A stretch of 64,000 nt of DNA from assembly GCA_905221605.1 (NCBI GenBank), contig CAJNDS010002177.1, forward strand, positions 275,001-339,000. The letters run 5' to 3'. Shown here one piece after another: positions 20,401 through 32,135 of the stretch. Positions within the stretch are counted from its first letter, which is position 1, and the number at the start of each line of letters is the position of its first letter. The translations under genes were made by a program, and so were the position numbers. Under the pieces are notes generated by a model. That model saw only the letters and a program-made list of their open reading frames with translations, searched no databases and was not told the origin of the DNA. This DNA is from Symbiodinium natans. Taxonomy: Eukaryota > Sar > Dinophyceae > Suessiales > Symbiodiniaceae.

Positions 20401-21133
20401 CAGGAAACAAAGCCTCAAGCATGTGTAGGGTTTCAATCACACTGGAAGAAGCGTGTTTCTTAAAGGGGAAGTGGTCATGGCACGAGCGGCTGTGGAAGAG
20501 ATGAGGCTTGGTCCTAAGCTAAACCACCTCTGCGGCAGTCGGAAAGAACAGTGCACAAGCCAGAGCCCTCGGTGTAGGGTTCAGGGTTTAGGGTTTTAGG
20601 GTTTGGGGTTTCAGGGTTTTCGGGTTTACGGTTGAGTCCACGCCTGAGGTCCCGGAGGGGTCTAGCGACGTTGCTGGCGGCCGTTGCCGGTTTGTGTCGC
20701 TGGGCCCAGCATTGCAGACCATGCTCAGGATGATGCGAACACCCCAAGAAGTCTCTGTGCCCTCACTGCCTCAGATCCTCAGCCCTGTCAACCCCAAACC
20801 CCGTTAACTCCTGAGCTCCGGAAGTCCCAAGCGCTGAATGGCAACTTCGAGTCCTCACAGGGTCGAAAGGAATAGGGCCGAGCTGTAAAGAGTGCACCGG
20901 CTCGGCTGGGTTGAGGAGTTCGGGTATGGACCCCCCAAGAACCCAGCGCGAGAGTGGCCGAGAGCTCCAAGATACAAGGTTTCAGGGTTTCAGGGCTTCA
21001 GGGCTTCAGGGTTTCAGGGTTTCAGGGCTTCAGGATTTCAGGATTTCAGGATTTCAGGGTCTCAGGGTTTCAGGGTTTCAGGTACCCTTGGGAGTTCAAG
21101 GCTGGACTCTCAGGGTCGAGGGTTCCCGAAAAG
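17404..21133. other. Mostly intron-like sequence, no assignable gene
   Basis: Several open frames on both strands (for example 19191-19613 minus, 19796-20248 minus) lack splice-consistent, family-like content. A possible small exon lies near 20830-20861 (ALNGNFESSQ). G runs at 18017-18028 and 20045-20057 and poly-T stretches are present. Confidence 0.35.
20979..21083. repeat. TTTCAGGG eight-base repeat array
   Basis: About 13 units of TTTCAGGG or CTTCAGGG/TTCAGGA variants, an eight-base relative of the seven-base telomere-like unit. It creates the repeated GFRASGFQ-like open frames on + here, which are not genes. Confidence 0.92.
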
Positions 21134-21170
21134 GTTGTGGAATATGCCGCGCTTCGCTTGTGGCCACGAA
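21134..21170 (+). CDS. Putative coding exon (VVEYAALRLWPR)
   Basis: Acceptor AAAAG|G, then VVEYAALRLWPR, with a GA donor at 21171. Good coding composition; not assigned. Confidence 0.4.
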
Positions 21171-23554
21171 GATATGGGACCATCCCTACATAACCTTCAG
21201 GGTTCAAGGTTGAGGGTTTAGGAGTCCAAGGGTTTAAGGGTTTAGGGGTTCAGGGTTTAAGGGTTTAGAGGTTTAGAGGTTTTGGGCGGTGGGGTATAAA
21301 CCTCTTGCGCCACCAGCGCAGTCCGCTCCGTAGCAAGCGCCAAGCCAGCAAGCAAGAGCTCTGCGTTTGAGGCGTTGTTGGGCCCTTCTTGGTGCGGGGG
21401 TGCATTGCCAGCTCAGCATTGCAGGGCTTAGCTCCAAACCCCTCAATCGTAAAATCCTGGAATCGTAAAACCCTAAACCCCAAACCCTAAAAAGCCCCCA
21501 AGCCCCTCAGTTTTGGGGAGTCCTAAACCCTAAAAGAAGCAGGCCTTGGGAGCTGGCTGGAGTCTGGAGCCCGGCCTTGAAACCACCTGAAAACTGGAAA
21601 AACATGAGGGTTGAGGGTTTCGGGTTTCAGGTTTTGGGGTTTAGGGTTTAGGGTTTAGGGTTTCGGGTTTAGGGTTTCAGGTTTTGGGTCCAGGGTTTTT
21701 GGGTTTTGGGGTATCGGGCTCAGGGCTCAGGGTTCTTGAGGGCCTTGACAGGGTTGAAGCATTGAGGGAGGGGTTGAGGGGAGACTTGTGGACAGCTGGC
21801 TGCCATTAGGCTACGCACGCGCTTAAGACGGAAGGGCTTTGATGGCAGGTCTCTCGAGCATATCTGACCGGCTGCCAAGCCTTAGAGGGTTTAGGGCGGA
21901 AGCCATTCTGATGCATCCCCTTGCATTCTTTGTAGTTGCGCATGATGTTGAACACGAAGCCCTAAAAGGGGGGTCGGGCCTAGCATCCCTGCATGCCCAA
22001 TACCTACATTCACCTCCCCCCCCCCCCCCCCCCCTAGAGCACCCTGAGTGTCAAAGCCTGAGGCGGTCTGCCTGCTTCACGCTGCCACTGCTGAGCTGGC
22101 GCTCCTTCACGTATCTTGGGGTGTTGGATCTGATGTTTAGGCTCTGGCTTTAGGAGCTGTGGGGCATGCGGGCAGACAAGAGGTGGGGTTTAGGGCTGGT
22201 TTGCTTGGTTCGGGTGTTTGTGGTAGCCATTCGTGAGGGGTTCTGCACTGGATGCTCTTTTCAATTGGGAAGTGAGGGGGTTGGGGTGAAGGCTTCCAGT
22301 CCTGTCGCTTGTTAAGGCGCCGTCTGAGTAGAGGGTCAAGAGCTGACTTCGTGGCACCGGCCACTAAACCCTTGCTTTGAAGATGCCAGGGACGGCCCGG
22401 CTGGGACCTTGTCTTCAAGCTGGAGGACGAGCAGTTGTAATGTCAAGTCTCCCTCAACCCTAAACCCTAAACCCTAAACCCTAAACCCTAGAAGTGCGCG
22501 TAGGATGGGCTCGGGTGTTTTGTGAGTTTCCAGCTGAGGCTTGCCGATGTATCGGGCTGCTTCTTCTTGATTCTGGGTGTAGTGCTTGCATGGCTGTTTA
22601 GGGTTTAGGGTTTAGGGTTAGGATTTTTTTTTTGGGGGGGGGGGGGAGGAAATAGCTGGGTGGAGCACAGGCTTCTGCTCGCTTGGATCTGAGCTTCCCC
22701 ATGGCCAGTTCGTAGGTCAGGGCCTACAACACACAACTTCCCAGCCCCGAAAGAGCACGTTGGGTCTTACGTATAGGGCTCCTAAACTAGTAATTGCTTA
22801 AGAATTTTCCATTTTTTGCTAATCATCCTTATAAGGGCAATATAGGGATTTGTTTTTATTCTTTCGGGGTTCTCAAGCATAAATAGTAGTGAAGTATCGT
22901 CAAGATGACAGGACTGGCAGCCCTCTAGCTCAGCTTTCAGGAAGGCGCGCACTGCTTTTACCATGAGCCCTACTCATCTTGAAAGCCCGATGCTCCCAAA
23001 ACTTTCATGCAGCCTTCGTGTTCCCATTTTGAAGGTCACGGGCTTGTTTCGGACGTTCGTTGCAGCGGCCTTCCATTCTGAGGGGTGCCGAGATAAGATG
23101 CTGACAGCAAGAGCAATGAAGCGTCGCCACGGTCGGATAACAAGGAGCACCAGTTGCGCCACAACGAGAACCTATACACCTCTTTCGCCCCCTCGTATCA
23201 CTGCAGACGCGGGTCTTCGGGCGCAACCGCCTTGAGGTCGATCCCGCCCGGAATCCTGGAGGTTGCAGATACGAACCCTGCAGCCCTAAACCATAAACCT
23301 GCCCTAAAACCTAAACCCTAAAGCCTAAACCGGTTCAGAGATGCTTTGGTAACCGGACAGTTGGCGTAGAGTTATACGCGTGTAGGAGTTTGGGCCCAGG
23401 ACTTGTGGCGCTTCGTACGGTTCAGGTTCAGGCCTTTCCTCCGCGGCTACGGGTTTGGGGTTCACGGTTTAGGGTTCAGCGTGCTCCATATCCTAGGCCC
23501 ATCTCTCCAGATCCTACCGGCTCGACTTAGTGAACTGACTTCACGCGTGCCGAG
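21171..23554. other. No recognised gene; expected location of the peroxiredoxin first exon
   Basis: Holds degenerate TTTAGGG blocks (21617-21720, 22452-22488), a C run at 22018-22034 and a poly-T/poly-G junction at 22625-22647. The start codon of the peroxiredoxin gene should lie in this region, but I could not pick it. Confidence 0.35.
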
Positions 23555-26500
23555 GTTGATCGGCAATGAGGCCCCTCAGTTTACGGTCAAGGCGCCATTT
23601 GAGAGTCAGGGACTGGAGGCACCTGATAGCGGACAGGTGCCCAAATTTGCCCACTGATGCTGGTGTGCCCTAAACCCTAAACCCTAAACCCTAAACCCTA
23701 CACCCTAAAGTTTCAAATCATGCAAACGGTGTAGGGTGTAGGGTTTGATAAGGCTATGAGTCGGTTGAAAGACCGACCCCCCAAGAAAAACCGTCCAACC
23801 CTAGATCCTCGACTTAAGGCGTGCCCGCAGCTATCAGACTCGCCACCCCACCACTCCTGGGAGTCGGGCTTTTAAGGGCTTAGGGTTGTTCAGGGTCTAG
23901 GGTTTAGGGTTTAGGGTTTAGGGTTTAGGGTTTAGGGTTTAGGGTTCGGTGCTTTCCGCTTTGAGGGAAGGACCTAAGGAATTCCACCAACCAACCCCAA
24001 GCCCTGCGGACCCAAGAGCTGCAGGCCGTGGTGGATCAGGAGTTTGTAGACGTCTCGCTGGCGGACTACCGGGGCAAGCCCGGAGCCTCAGAAAAACTCG
24101 ATTGCGAGTTTTTCGGGAATGGAGCTTCGGGGTTCCGGCTTGGCCAACAACCATCATCTCAAATCTGAAAGTCCATCCAAGACTGACCTCCGTGTCAAGA
24201 GGTGTCAGGTTTTTGGGGTTTGGCGTTAGCATGTGGGCTGCAGGGTAGGGCTGATACCCGAGTACCAGTAGGGGCTATGAGCAGCTAAGGTGCAGGAGTG
24301 GCGTGGGTTTATGTGAGGTGTCCTAGGTGCATGTGGGCTTAGCCCAAATTACCCCAAGTATTCAATGCCCTTTCTGAGAGAAGTACATGAATCTCAAGAT
24401 CCATCGGCTTCATCTGTGTTGTGAGCCCCAAGCTCCCACGCGAAGCGAATCGCCTATCGGGTCCCTGAACAAAGTCACGCTCGAAAGATGGATAGTCATA
24501 GCCCCGCCTGCGGGCCCAACTCTCCATACCTTGGTTCATGAGTCCCGTTCACTCCTTGAAATTGAGAGATAAGTTTCAATGGTGTTGAACCCTTTCTTGC
24601 TTCCGAAAGATTCCGTTGTTACAGGAGAGAGTCGTACTTGCAATCCCTAGTCTATGTCATATCTGCAGCCCTTGTTGAGGCTCATTGTTGCTTGGCCATG
24701 TTTTCCTCTATGTAACAAAAAGGTATGTGGTTCTTTTCTTCTACCCCCTGGACTTCACCTTCGTGTGCCCTACCGAGATCATCGCGGGCCCGCCCTGTTT
24801 GAAGACCTGCATGGTGAAAACTTCAGCATCCAGTACCTCAAGCCCTACACTTCCTGGTTCCTAGTCGACAATGAGGGCATAAGGTATCCCATATCCTCCT
24901 ATATATTGCCAGGGTGCTTCATTCCTTCGTCCCCTACTAAAAACCAGCAGGCAAAACCCAAAAGCCTTGCCCATGCCCTTCTGAAAACGGGCATGCGCAA
25001 AGGTCGTCCATAGTGACCTGAGCAGCCCCTTCTTTGTACCTGAGACGCGGCTCATGTTTGCAGACGGGCTTCTGGTGTCGAAGAGCCGTACATCGTTGGT
25101 TGCGAAAGCTGGGAAACTCAACACTGAACCCTGCAAGACCTAAACCCATACTCAAGCCCTACTTTGGGGTTACATCCTAAACCATCGAAGCCCAAACCTT
25201 CCTCCCAAGTATGTTGATTCATACCAGCCTTGTGACCATGAGCAGCTTGTACATTCCAGAAAGTTGCAAGCGCAGCTGCGTCAGGCTTTTGAAGTGGGAA
25301 GCTCAATCCAGAATGTCCAATCCCCATACCTCCCTCCACCCAGAATCTCCAATCCCTACACTTCCCTCTCTCCCTCCCCCCCACCAAACCCTGAAGCCTA
25401 AATGCCTGAAAGACCCCAAAAGAACCTAAAAACCCCTAACGCTCTGAAGGCCTGAAGGCCTCAGCCGTCGCACAAAGCCCGACGCCCGAGCTTTGCCTGC
25501 AGCGGCTGCCAGGCGTTCTCGGATCGCGTTGAGGAGTTTCGTGAGCGAGATGCCGAGGCTGGCCAGCGAGGTAAACCCTAAACCCTAAACCCTAAACCCT
25601 AAACCCTAACCCCTGAATTAGGCTTTGCAAGGTTCAGGGTTCAAGGTTAGTCAAAGGGCTTGCTGATGCAAGGTCTGAGAGCTTTGGGCGTTGCAGGGTT
25701 TGCTTTTTAGGGTTTGTCTTGCGGATTTCGGAATGGCCTCTGGCCCTGTTGGTATTCAGGCGCTGAAGGCAGATAGGGTTTCCGGATTTAGGGCTTATGG
25801 GGCTCGGTTCGGGCTTAAAACGGTTCAGCTCGTAATTTAACCCGCAGTTCTTGCGGGGGTGGCTTCCACTTAGTGTACGGCCTTGGAAGCTTAGCATGAA
25901 GTGCTAGGCCTGTTCTCCAAGCCCTCGCACTGCGTTTAGGATTCTTGTGCCCGAATCCCGAAATCCTAACTCTTACACCAGATGTGGTGCAGTGTAGACT
26001 ATCGCAAACTGGGCTCAGGACTTAGCTCAACCAACATGTCCTCTAGTTTCCCCCTCAACCCGATAAAGCCACCCAAGCTCCTAGTCCCACCCCTGAACCC
26101 GAAACCCCAAAACCCCACGAAACCCCCCCAAGCCGTAAACCCTAAACACTAAACCCTAAACCCTAAACCCTAAACCCCGTAAACCCTAAAGCCAAAGCCG
26201 CGACAGGTGCTGGGTGTATCTGTGGACTCCGAGTCACCTGGCCGAGGGATCGGCTTCTGGGTTAGGGTGTAGGGTTTAGGGTTTAGGGTTTAGGGCTAGG
26301 GTTTAGGGTTTAGGGTTTAGGGTTTAGGGTTAGGGTTAGGGTTTAGGGCTGAGGTTTGGGGTTTAGGGTTTAAGGCTCGGGGCCTAAGGCTTAGGCTTAC
26401 GGTTTCGAGGCAGAACCCAAACCCATTCAGTCTACAAGCCCCAAGCCCTAAACCACTATCCCGAAGCCGGGCAGCCCTGAAACCGTAACCCTAACCCCCC

Positions 26501-28477
26501 CCCCCCCCAACTCTTAACTTGTGAACGTCAAGCCACAAACTCCGAACCCTGAACCCCCCTTTGGTCGAGGGGCAGGTTGAAGGATCAGGGCTGAGGGTTT
26601 ATGGTTTACCGAGTTGTGGTTTTAGGCTGACATGTTTAGGGAGGGCACTGTGGAAGACGAATGAGCTCAACTCCAAGACACTACAAACACCCAGTATAGG
26701 GTCGATCCCAACCCTAAGCTCCCTCCATGTTCTTTCCTGGTAGGTGTTTGACAAGCAATCTCAGATCCCCCTGAATGGCAGCTCATTCTCAGATCCCCCT
26801 GAATGGCAGCTCATTCGTGTGAATGCTTAAGTTCCTGAGTGCAGCAACCATAAACTTAGGTAAGCCCCCAAAGGAACGTCAAGCAATGCTAGGTTCTCCC
26901 ATCTGGCTTGGATCCAGATGACGCGCGACGAGGGTGGCTTAGGCACCTTGATGGATGGCCAAACTATCCGAGTAAGCAGGTCTGGGGTTTCAGACCCCCG
27001 TGACTGGATCATGCATGCAACCTTGGTTGCAGAGACCATCAATCCCAGATGCAAGGTTCTTATACCAGACCTGAAGTGTCACAAGTTGGCTTCAGCTTTT
27101 GGGAGTTGTGCATCACGCAGGAGGGAAGCATCTCGGCCCCACCCCCCCCCCCCACCCGCCCCATGAGCGCAGCATCTGAGTCTTAGTATGCATGGTTCTG
27201 CATTTTCCTTCCACATCTTGGTTGAAGTGTTTTGGAGAGAGTGTTGTAGTTTAGGTTAGGATGGAAGAAGCTTTGGCCCTGTAGCAACTTTCTGCAGCCT
27301 TTGTTGCTCTTCCCCCACAAGGTGGATGCAGGGCTTATGGCTTATGGTTGAGCTACAGGAATACCAGAAAAGCCTCTGTTCTGCAGGAGACATCGAATAT
27401 CCGCTCTTGTCGGACCCAGTTTGCGTCTTGCGTTTTGATGCTTTCCAGGGTTGCACGGGGTCACAGACATCATCAGTGGGAGTGTCATTGCTGAAGGGTC
27501 CCAGGCAGCATAGGAAGCGTAATCATGAACTTGCCGAAGAACAATATTCGCTGCAACGACGCTGGCTTCAGAGTGTAGGAAGTGTAGGGCATGTTGTTCG
27601 CCATTTGTGATTTTTGGAGTTGTGGGCCCCCTATTCCCTAAACCCTAAGCCCTGCCACGAGCTCAAATGCAGGGCTCAGCCGCATGCAGAGTTGATGGCT
27701 TTCCCTTCAGTTTTCGCTGAACTCGAAGCTCGGCGCAGCCTACCTAAATACTACACACCACAAACGCTACTGTAAACCTTGCCCGGAAAGAACGTGCGTG
27801 AACCCTTAATTGCGGGCTTCATCCCAACCTACTTGCCCTACTCTTGCAGGACCTGAAAAAGGACCTTGCCACCTCCTATGGAGCTGGGAGCCCGGAAGTA
27901 AGTTCTGGGAGGTACCGAGCTATAAGGCCCCTTTCATAATGGTCCCACGAATGACACACGAATTCCACGAAAGGTTCTGGCGCCTGATGGCGCCTCCTAC
28001 CGTGGACTCTTCATCATCGACAAGGAGATCTTCCTGAAAAAAACCCTTGCCCTTCACCCCTCCGTCCCCGCCCCCCGAGACCCCCCCCCCCCCTTGAAGG
28101 CCGGAAATACGAATCCAGGGTACACCAACACTTGGAGCTTCTGCACTTCTAGGAGGGTGTGGTGCAGCACTCGACTATCAACAGCAACGCTTTCGGACGC
28201 AACGTGGATGAGGCCGGCAAGTGTCCTTCAACGATCAGGGTTCCCTTGTCGTGCTGACTTGATGAAGTGATCCTACCCCCACCAACACAACATACAAGCG
28301 CAACAGTCCCTGCGACAGAGACTTCCTTCAACCAGGAGAGGGTGAGTGAGCCAAGTGGGGTTTTAGATGTCCGGGCCTGCATGAAAATCAACGGGTGGAG
28401 CTAGAGTTGACTTTAGGCTCCCAAAAGTGATTCTTCCCTTGACTGCAAACTTAAACCTGGCCTTCTCTCCCTCTCTC

Positions 28478-28517
<40 letters not shown>

Positions 28518-29743
28518 TCTCTCTCTCTCTATTTGCTCTGTGCTGCGCAGGCAAGACCACATCAGAAGTCGTTAAGAAGTGGAAGTGTTGTTCGGCCTGG
28601 CAGGGGGAGTCTAAGCATATCGAGAACTTAGAGACCGCTCCGGAATCCGCAGGTCATCCGAGTCCTGGACGCCATCAAGTATGTCCAGGAGAACCCGGAT
28701 GAGGTGTGCTGTTGATTCTCGATTTCCAGCTTTAGAATTGAGACTGCCCTAGCCATGCAGAACTCCTTTCAACATATACTTGGGAGGATGTTGTCAGAGC
28801 ACGAGAGGCAACCCAGTCCAAAGGGCGCACTTCGAGATTCGTGCTTAGTGGGAGCTCTAAGCTCTTGAAATCCCTCGTTGTAAGAAATTTGGAAGGTTGC
28901 AAGGTTTCAGTTCTAAAACGGCGAGGTGATCATGGGAGGATCCTGGCCTAGAGTGCCCTCAGCCCGCATCTTCGAGGGGCTTGCAAGAATCCTCCACCGA
29001 AGGTGTGTCCAGCTGGCTGGCAGCCAGGAGTGCGCTGCCAAGACGGCTTTTGTGAAGATTTCGGGATTCTGCCTGGGGGCAAACCCCGAACCCCAACTCC
29101 AAACCCAACCGCAAACCTAAACCCAAAAAGCCTGGCGGGCACCTCGATCCGACCCATTGCGTCAGGGTTGAGGGTTAGCAAACCCTGTGTGTACTTCAGT
29201 TTGTAAGTCACAGCACAGCACAGGCACTGAAACAGCCACACCTAAGGACAAAACCATGCGGCCCGATTTCGAGGGGAAGAGAGAGACACCTGGCAGCAGA
29301 TGCTGAAGGGTTGTGGGGCCGACTGTTTGATTTTTAACAGTGAGAAGTAGTAGAAAAGACTTCAAATTATATATGTATATATATATATATGTTATATATA
29401 TACATATGTTATATATATATATGATATATATATATGTTATATATATATATATATGTTATACATAAATATATACATCTATATATATATATATGTTATATAT
29501 ATATATACAGTAGCAACCGAGTCGGGAAGCTGTAGACATTTGGATAAGAGCCGGTGATCATTTGAGAAGCCCCTATCCCCAAAGGCTTAAAAGCCCCCAA
29601 GCCCCCTGGAATACCCTAAACCTTAAACCCTAAACCCTAAACCCCAAACCCTAAACCCTAAGCCCTAAGCCCTAAGCCGTAAGCCCTAAACCCTAAACCC
29701 TAAACCCTAAACCTGAAGCCTGAGGTACTTCAAAGACATGTGA
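23555..29743 (+). CDS. PRX: Typical 2-Cys peroxiredoxin, 14 exons seen
   Basis: Thiol peroxidase that reduces hydrogen and alkyl peroxides, usually with thioredoxin as reductant. Exons by frame and homology: 23555-23591, 24025-24077, 24723-24783, 25513-25557, 26207-26232, 26893-26957, 27387-27418, 27850-27882, 27974-28024, 28153-28212, 28653-28703, 29003-29029, 29247-29275, 29719-29743 (TGA at 29741). In order they encode the APQF entry, the peroxidatic Cys motif [43 protein letters not shown], the resolving Cys motif VCPAGW and a C-terminal YF. GGLG plus YF mark the eukaryotic type that is readily over-oxidised. The first few residues are missing. Donors are mainly GC, then GT and GA. Exons 6/7 and 13/14 have ambiguous borders. 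I see no stop or frameshift; an apparent shift at exon 5 is resolved by a GT donor. No transit peptide can be judged. Confidence 0.92.
24723..24783 (+). CDS. PRX: Peroxiredoxin exon with peroxidatic cysteine
   Basis: Acceptor AAAAAG|G; reads [20 protein letters not shown] and stops at a GC donor (24784). It carries the PxxxTxxC catalytic signature (Pro, Thr and peroxidatic Cys). The preceding exon (24025-24077, [18 protein letters not shown]) joins in frame through a split Lys codon. Confidence 0.95.
25571..25614. repeat. CCCTAAA array at the start of peroxiredoxin intron 4
   Basis: The array begins 13 bp inside the intron. A GT at 25571 (GTAAACCC) also looks like a donor, but its phase does not fit the next exon. 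Confidence 0.92.
26139..26183. repeat. CCCTAAA array at the end of peroxiredoxin intron 4
   Basis: Ends 24 bp before exon 5 (26207-26232). Confidence 0.92.
26263..26360. repeat. TTTAGGG array at the start of peroxiredoxin intron 5
   Basis: Starts 30 bp after the exon 5 donor at 26233 and is the inverse of the array before that exon. Confidence 0.92.
26759..26818. repeat. 29-bp tandem duplication
   Basis: CTCAGATCCCCCTGAATGGC and the following AGCTCATT occur twice in direct succession with identical sequence, inside peroxiredoxin intron 5. Confidence 0.95.
26893..26957 (+). CDS. PRX: Peroxiredoxin exon with GGLG motif
   Basis: Acceptor GCTAG|G; reads [19 protein letters not shown] and a few more residues. 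The family consensus has TPR where this has MTR; the Arg is kept. The 3' end is uncertain: a GC donor at 26958 or a GA donor at 26970 both fit the phase of the next exon ([10 protein letters not shown]). Confidence 0.88.
28463..28530. repeat. (CT)n microsatellite
   Basis: About 68 bp of nearly pure CT inside peroxiredoxin intron 10. Confidence 0.97.
29003..29029 (+). CDS. PRX: Peroxiredoxin exon with resolving cysteine
   Basis: 27 nt reading VCPAGWQPG between acceptor CGAAG|G and a GT donor at 29030. It joins DE from the previous exon (28653-28703, [17 protein letters not shown]) to give the EVCPAGW resolving-Cys motif. Confidence 0.93.
29368..29510. repeat. AT-rich (TA)n with TATGTTATA units
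   Basis: Mixed TATATA and ATATGTTATAT units over about 140 bp inside the last peroxiredoxin intron. Confidence 0.95.
29600..29713. repeat. CCCTAAA array just before the last peroxiredoxin exon
   Basis: Degenerate CCCTAAA/CCCTAAG units ending within 15 bp of the last coding exon. Confidence 0.9.
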
Positions 29744-29951
29744 GACCTCCTGGCAGTGGGGGTGCAGCCAAGTGGGCCTATTCTTTTTTCGAAAAAGTGG
29801 GACTGACAGCGAGAATGCAGAAAACGTTTGAAATTCAAGGTGTGGACCCCCTGCTACATACCTACATCAGCGCAATCCCCATGTTCAGAAAGTTTGACCC
29901 TGCAAGTCAGTACTGTACTAAGCACCAGGAAGGTTGAAGACAGCAAATATT

Positions 29952-30039
29952 ATGTCCCGGTGCGGGTTCAATGGCCGAGGGAAGCAGTCCGAAGTGCATT
30001 GGCCGATGGCAGTGAACACCTACTCGTATGGTCTGGCAG
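29952..30039 (+). CDS. Putative first exon of the next gene (probably PP2C)
   Basis: An ATG at 29952 opens MSRCGFNGRGKQSEVHW... ending TYSYGLA and a split codon at a GT donor (30040, GTATGC). It lies 208 bp after the peroxiredoxin stop, on the same strand, and no other exon chain competes for it. I infer that it starts the PP2C gene, whose catalytic exons begin at 33.6 kb. Intermediate exons remain unplaced; 32645-32700 (VAASTQSSAKAMHIEARL) and 33434-33466 (LLRRKKCGR) are candidates. Confidence 0.45.
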
Positions 30040-31676
30040 GTATGCTCATTTTCAGATGGGGTAAAAATGCTCATTATAAGATGCGGTGTGTTGCAAGCTT
30101 CGTGTTCACTTGTGCCTTATGTGACTCTTGTGAAACTTAGAAGTCAGAGGTGGGTATTGTGATGCCTGTCGCTTCACCTCGATGCCCGCTTCCCCAAATC
30201 TTCGAGGGTTTTCTTCAGGGCTTAGGGTTGAGGGCGATCAGGGATGGAGTGGTGGTCGACGTCTGCTCTCGCTGTTGGCTGCACGCAAAATTATGAAAGA
30301 GTCTGTTCCCGATACCGTTTCGTTCCAATCTGACGCAGGGCGTCGGATACCGACTATTCGTGATCTTTAAAAGGTAGCCCTAAACCCTAAACCCTAAACC
30401 CTCAACCCTAAGCCCTAGGCCCTAAACCCTAAATAACCATCCTGGGCCAGGTGCATTTCCTCCCTATATCATTCTCAAAGAAATCAGTGGGACAGCTGCC
30501 CCGAAACCCTGACCTCCCAGCCCGTTTGGTAGCTGACATCTTGTCAGGCATCTTGGACTGAATCCTGGTTTTAGGGGGTTTAAGGGCAGACTTTATGTTT
30601 AAAACAAAGGAGAGTAAACATGCGAAAGCTGGCGGTGTGAGAAAAGAAGCGCCCGTGCGGGAGGAACTGGTCTGCGTTTTGTGGAGCACCAGGTGGAGGC
30701 AGCTAGGAGATGCCGGTTGCTCTGAATTGCGGACCCTTTTCAAACCAGAAGTGAGAAACTCAGGCAGGGACCATCATTTTAGATTAACCCTCCCCTCCCC
30801 CCCCTCCGCCCCCACATGTTGCGGAGCCTTGCTACCCGTCGTTTTCTGGGCTCTCAGCCGCCCGCCTGCATGAACTCTCGACACCTTGGCATGCAAAAGG
30901 TTCGTCCGGGCCCCAGTTCGCCAGGGATGGACTGCCACCAAACATTCCCCCTTTAAGCTGCGCCCAAATTCAGGGTCAAGAATGCTCCTCGCGTTTAGGG
31001 TTGGGGATTTCAGAAATGCCAACCCAGCTCTTGACGAGACATAGACGGTCTTATTCGATGTCACATTGGGGAAGCGTTTCCGATGGAAGGAGCAGGTTGG
31101 GCGGTTTTTTCGCGCTCTATGGCCGAGTCGCCCATGTAGGTTGTGAGATGGTCTGGAAAGGATCGCCAAGGGTTCCTCAGTTTGCTTTCACGAACTCCAA
31201 GCATGAAACAGAAGCTCAATTGGCCAGCCTGGCTTCTGAAGGTTCTTACAAAAGCCTGGGAATGGCACAACTAGTTAAGAGCTGCGTGCGCCAACCTGAT
31301 TTCCTCAAGGGACGAGCGACTAATCGAGATTGGATCCTGAGCCCCGGTCGCTACACCGCCCCGCACGGTGAGAATTGAGATCATCGATGGCGTGCAGTTT
31401 TGGGTTTCGATTTTAGTTTGTAGGGTCTGCCAACACATTCTCAGGCCCCAAGACGACGAAGTCCAGTGATGCGCCATGGCCCGGGCGCTCGAAGAGTTCA
31501 TTTGGGCTTCTAGACCGGGCCCAGGGCTTCCTGGGTGCGAGACCTCCGCTGCGCAGCAAGCGTGGAGCCCTTAACCCCCGAATGCTAAGCCGATAGGTGC
31601 TGGGTAGACCCTTGGGATGAGAGAGAGAGATATATATATATATATATGATTCAGCCCCGGCGGGCCCCCCCCCCCT

Positions 31677-31707
<31 letters not shown>

Positions 31708-32103
31708 ACCCCCCCCCCCCCTGTGGTGTGGGGGGGGTTTTAGGGTTTTAGGGTTTAGGGTTTAGGGTTTAGGGTTTAGGGTTTTAGGGTTTTAGGGTTT
31801 TAGGGTTTAGGGTTTAGGGTTTACGGTTTAGGGTCTTAGGGTTTAGGGTTTAGGGTTTAGGCTTTAGGGTTTAACGCGCGGATGGGGTACTAAGATGATC
31901 CCCCCCCCCTGTGGTGTGGTTGGGTTGGTTTGGGGTAGGGTTAGGGTTTAGGGTTAGGGTTTTAGGGTTTAGGGTTTAAGGTTTAAGACTTAGGTTTAGG
32001 GTTAGGGTTAGGGTTAGGGTTTAGGTTTTAGGGTTTAGGGTTTAGGGTTTAGGTTTAGGGGTTTAGGGTTTAGGGTTTAGGGTTTAGGGACGTAGAGTAG
32101 ACT

Positions 32104-32135
<32 letters not shown>

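Noticed and set aside
20892-21221. GFRASGFQ repeat protein frames
   Set aside because: Three frames of the TTTCAGGG array, all open because the unit lacks stops.
25571-25576. GT donor GTAAAC after the fourth peroxiredoxin exon
   Set aside because: Using it leaves the phase wrong for the next exon; the GC donor at 25558 gives the correct length and phase.
26207-26260. Apparent frameshift in the peroxiredoxin (VSVDSE followed by HLA in another frame)
   Set aside because: The HLA here is coincidental. A GT donor at 26233 and the next exon at 26893 (FSHLAW) restore the frame exactly.
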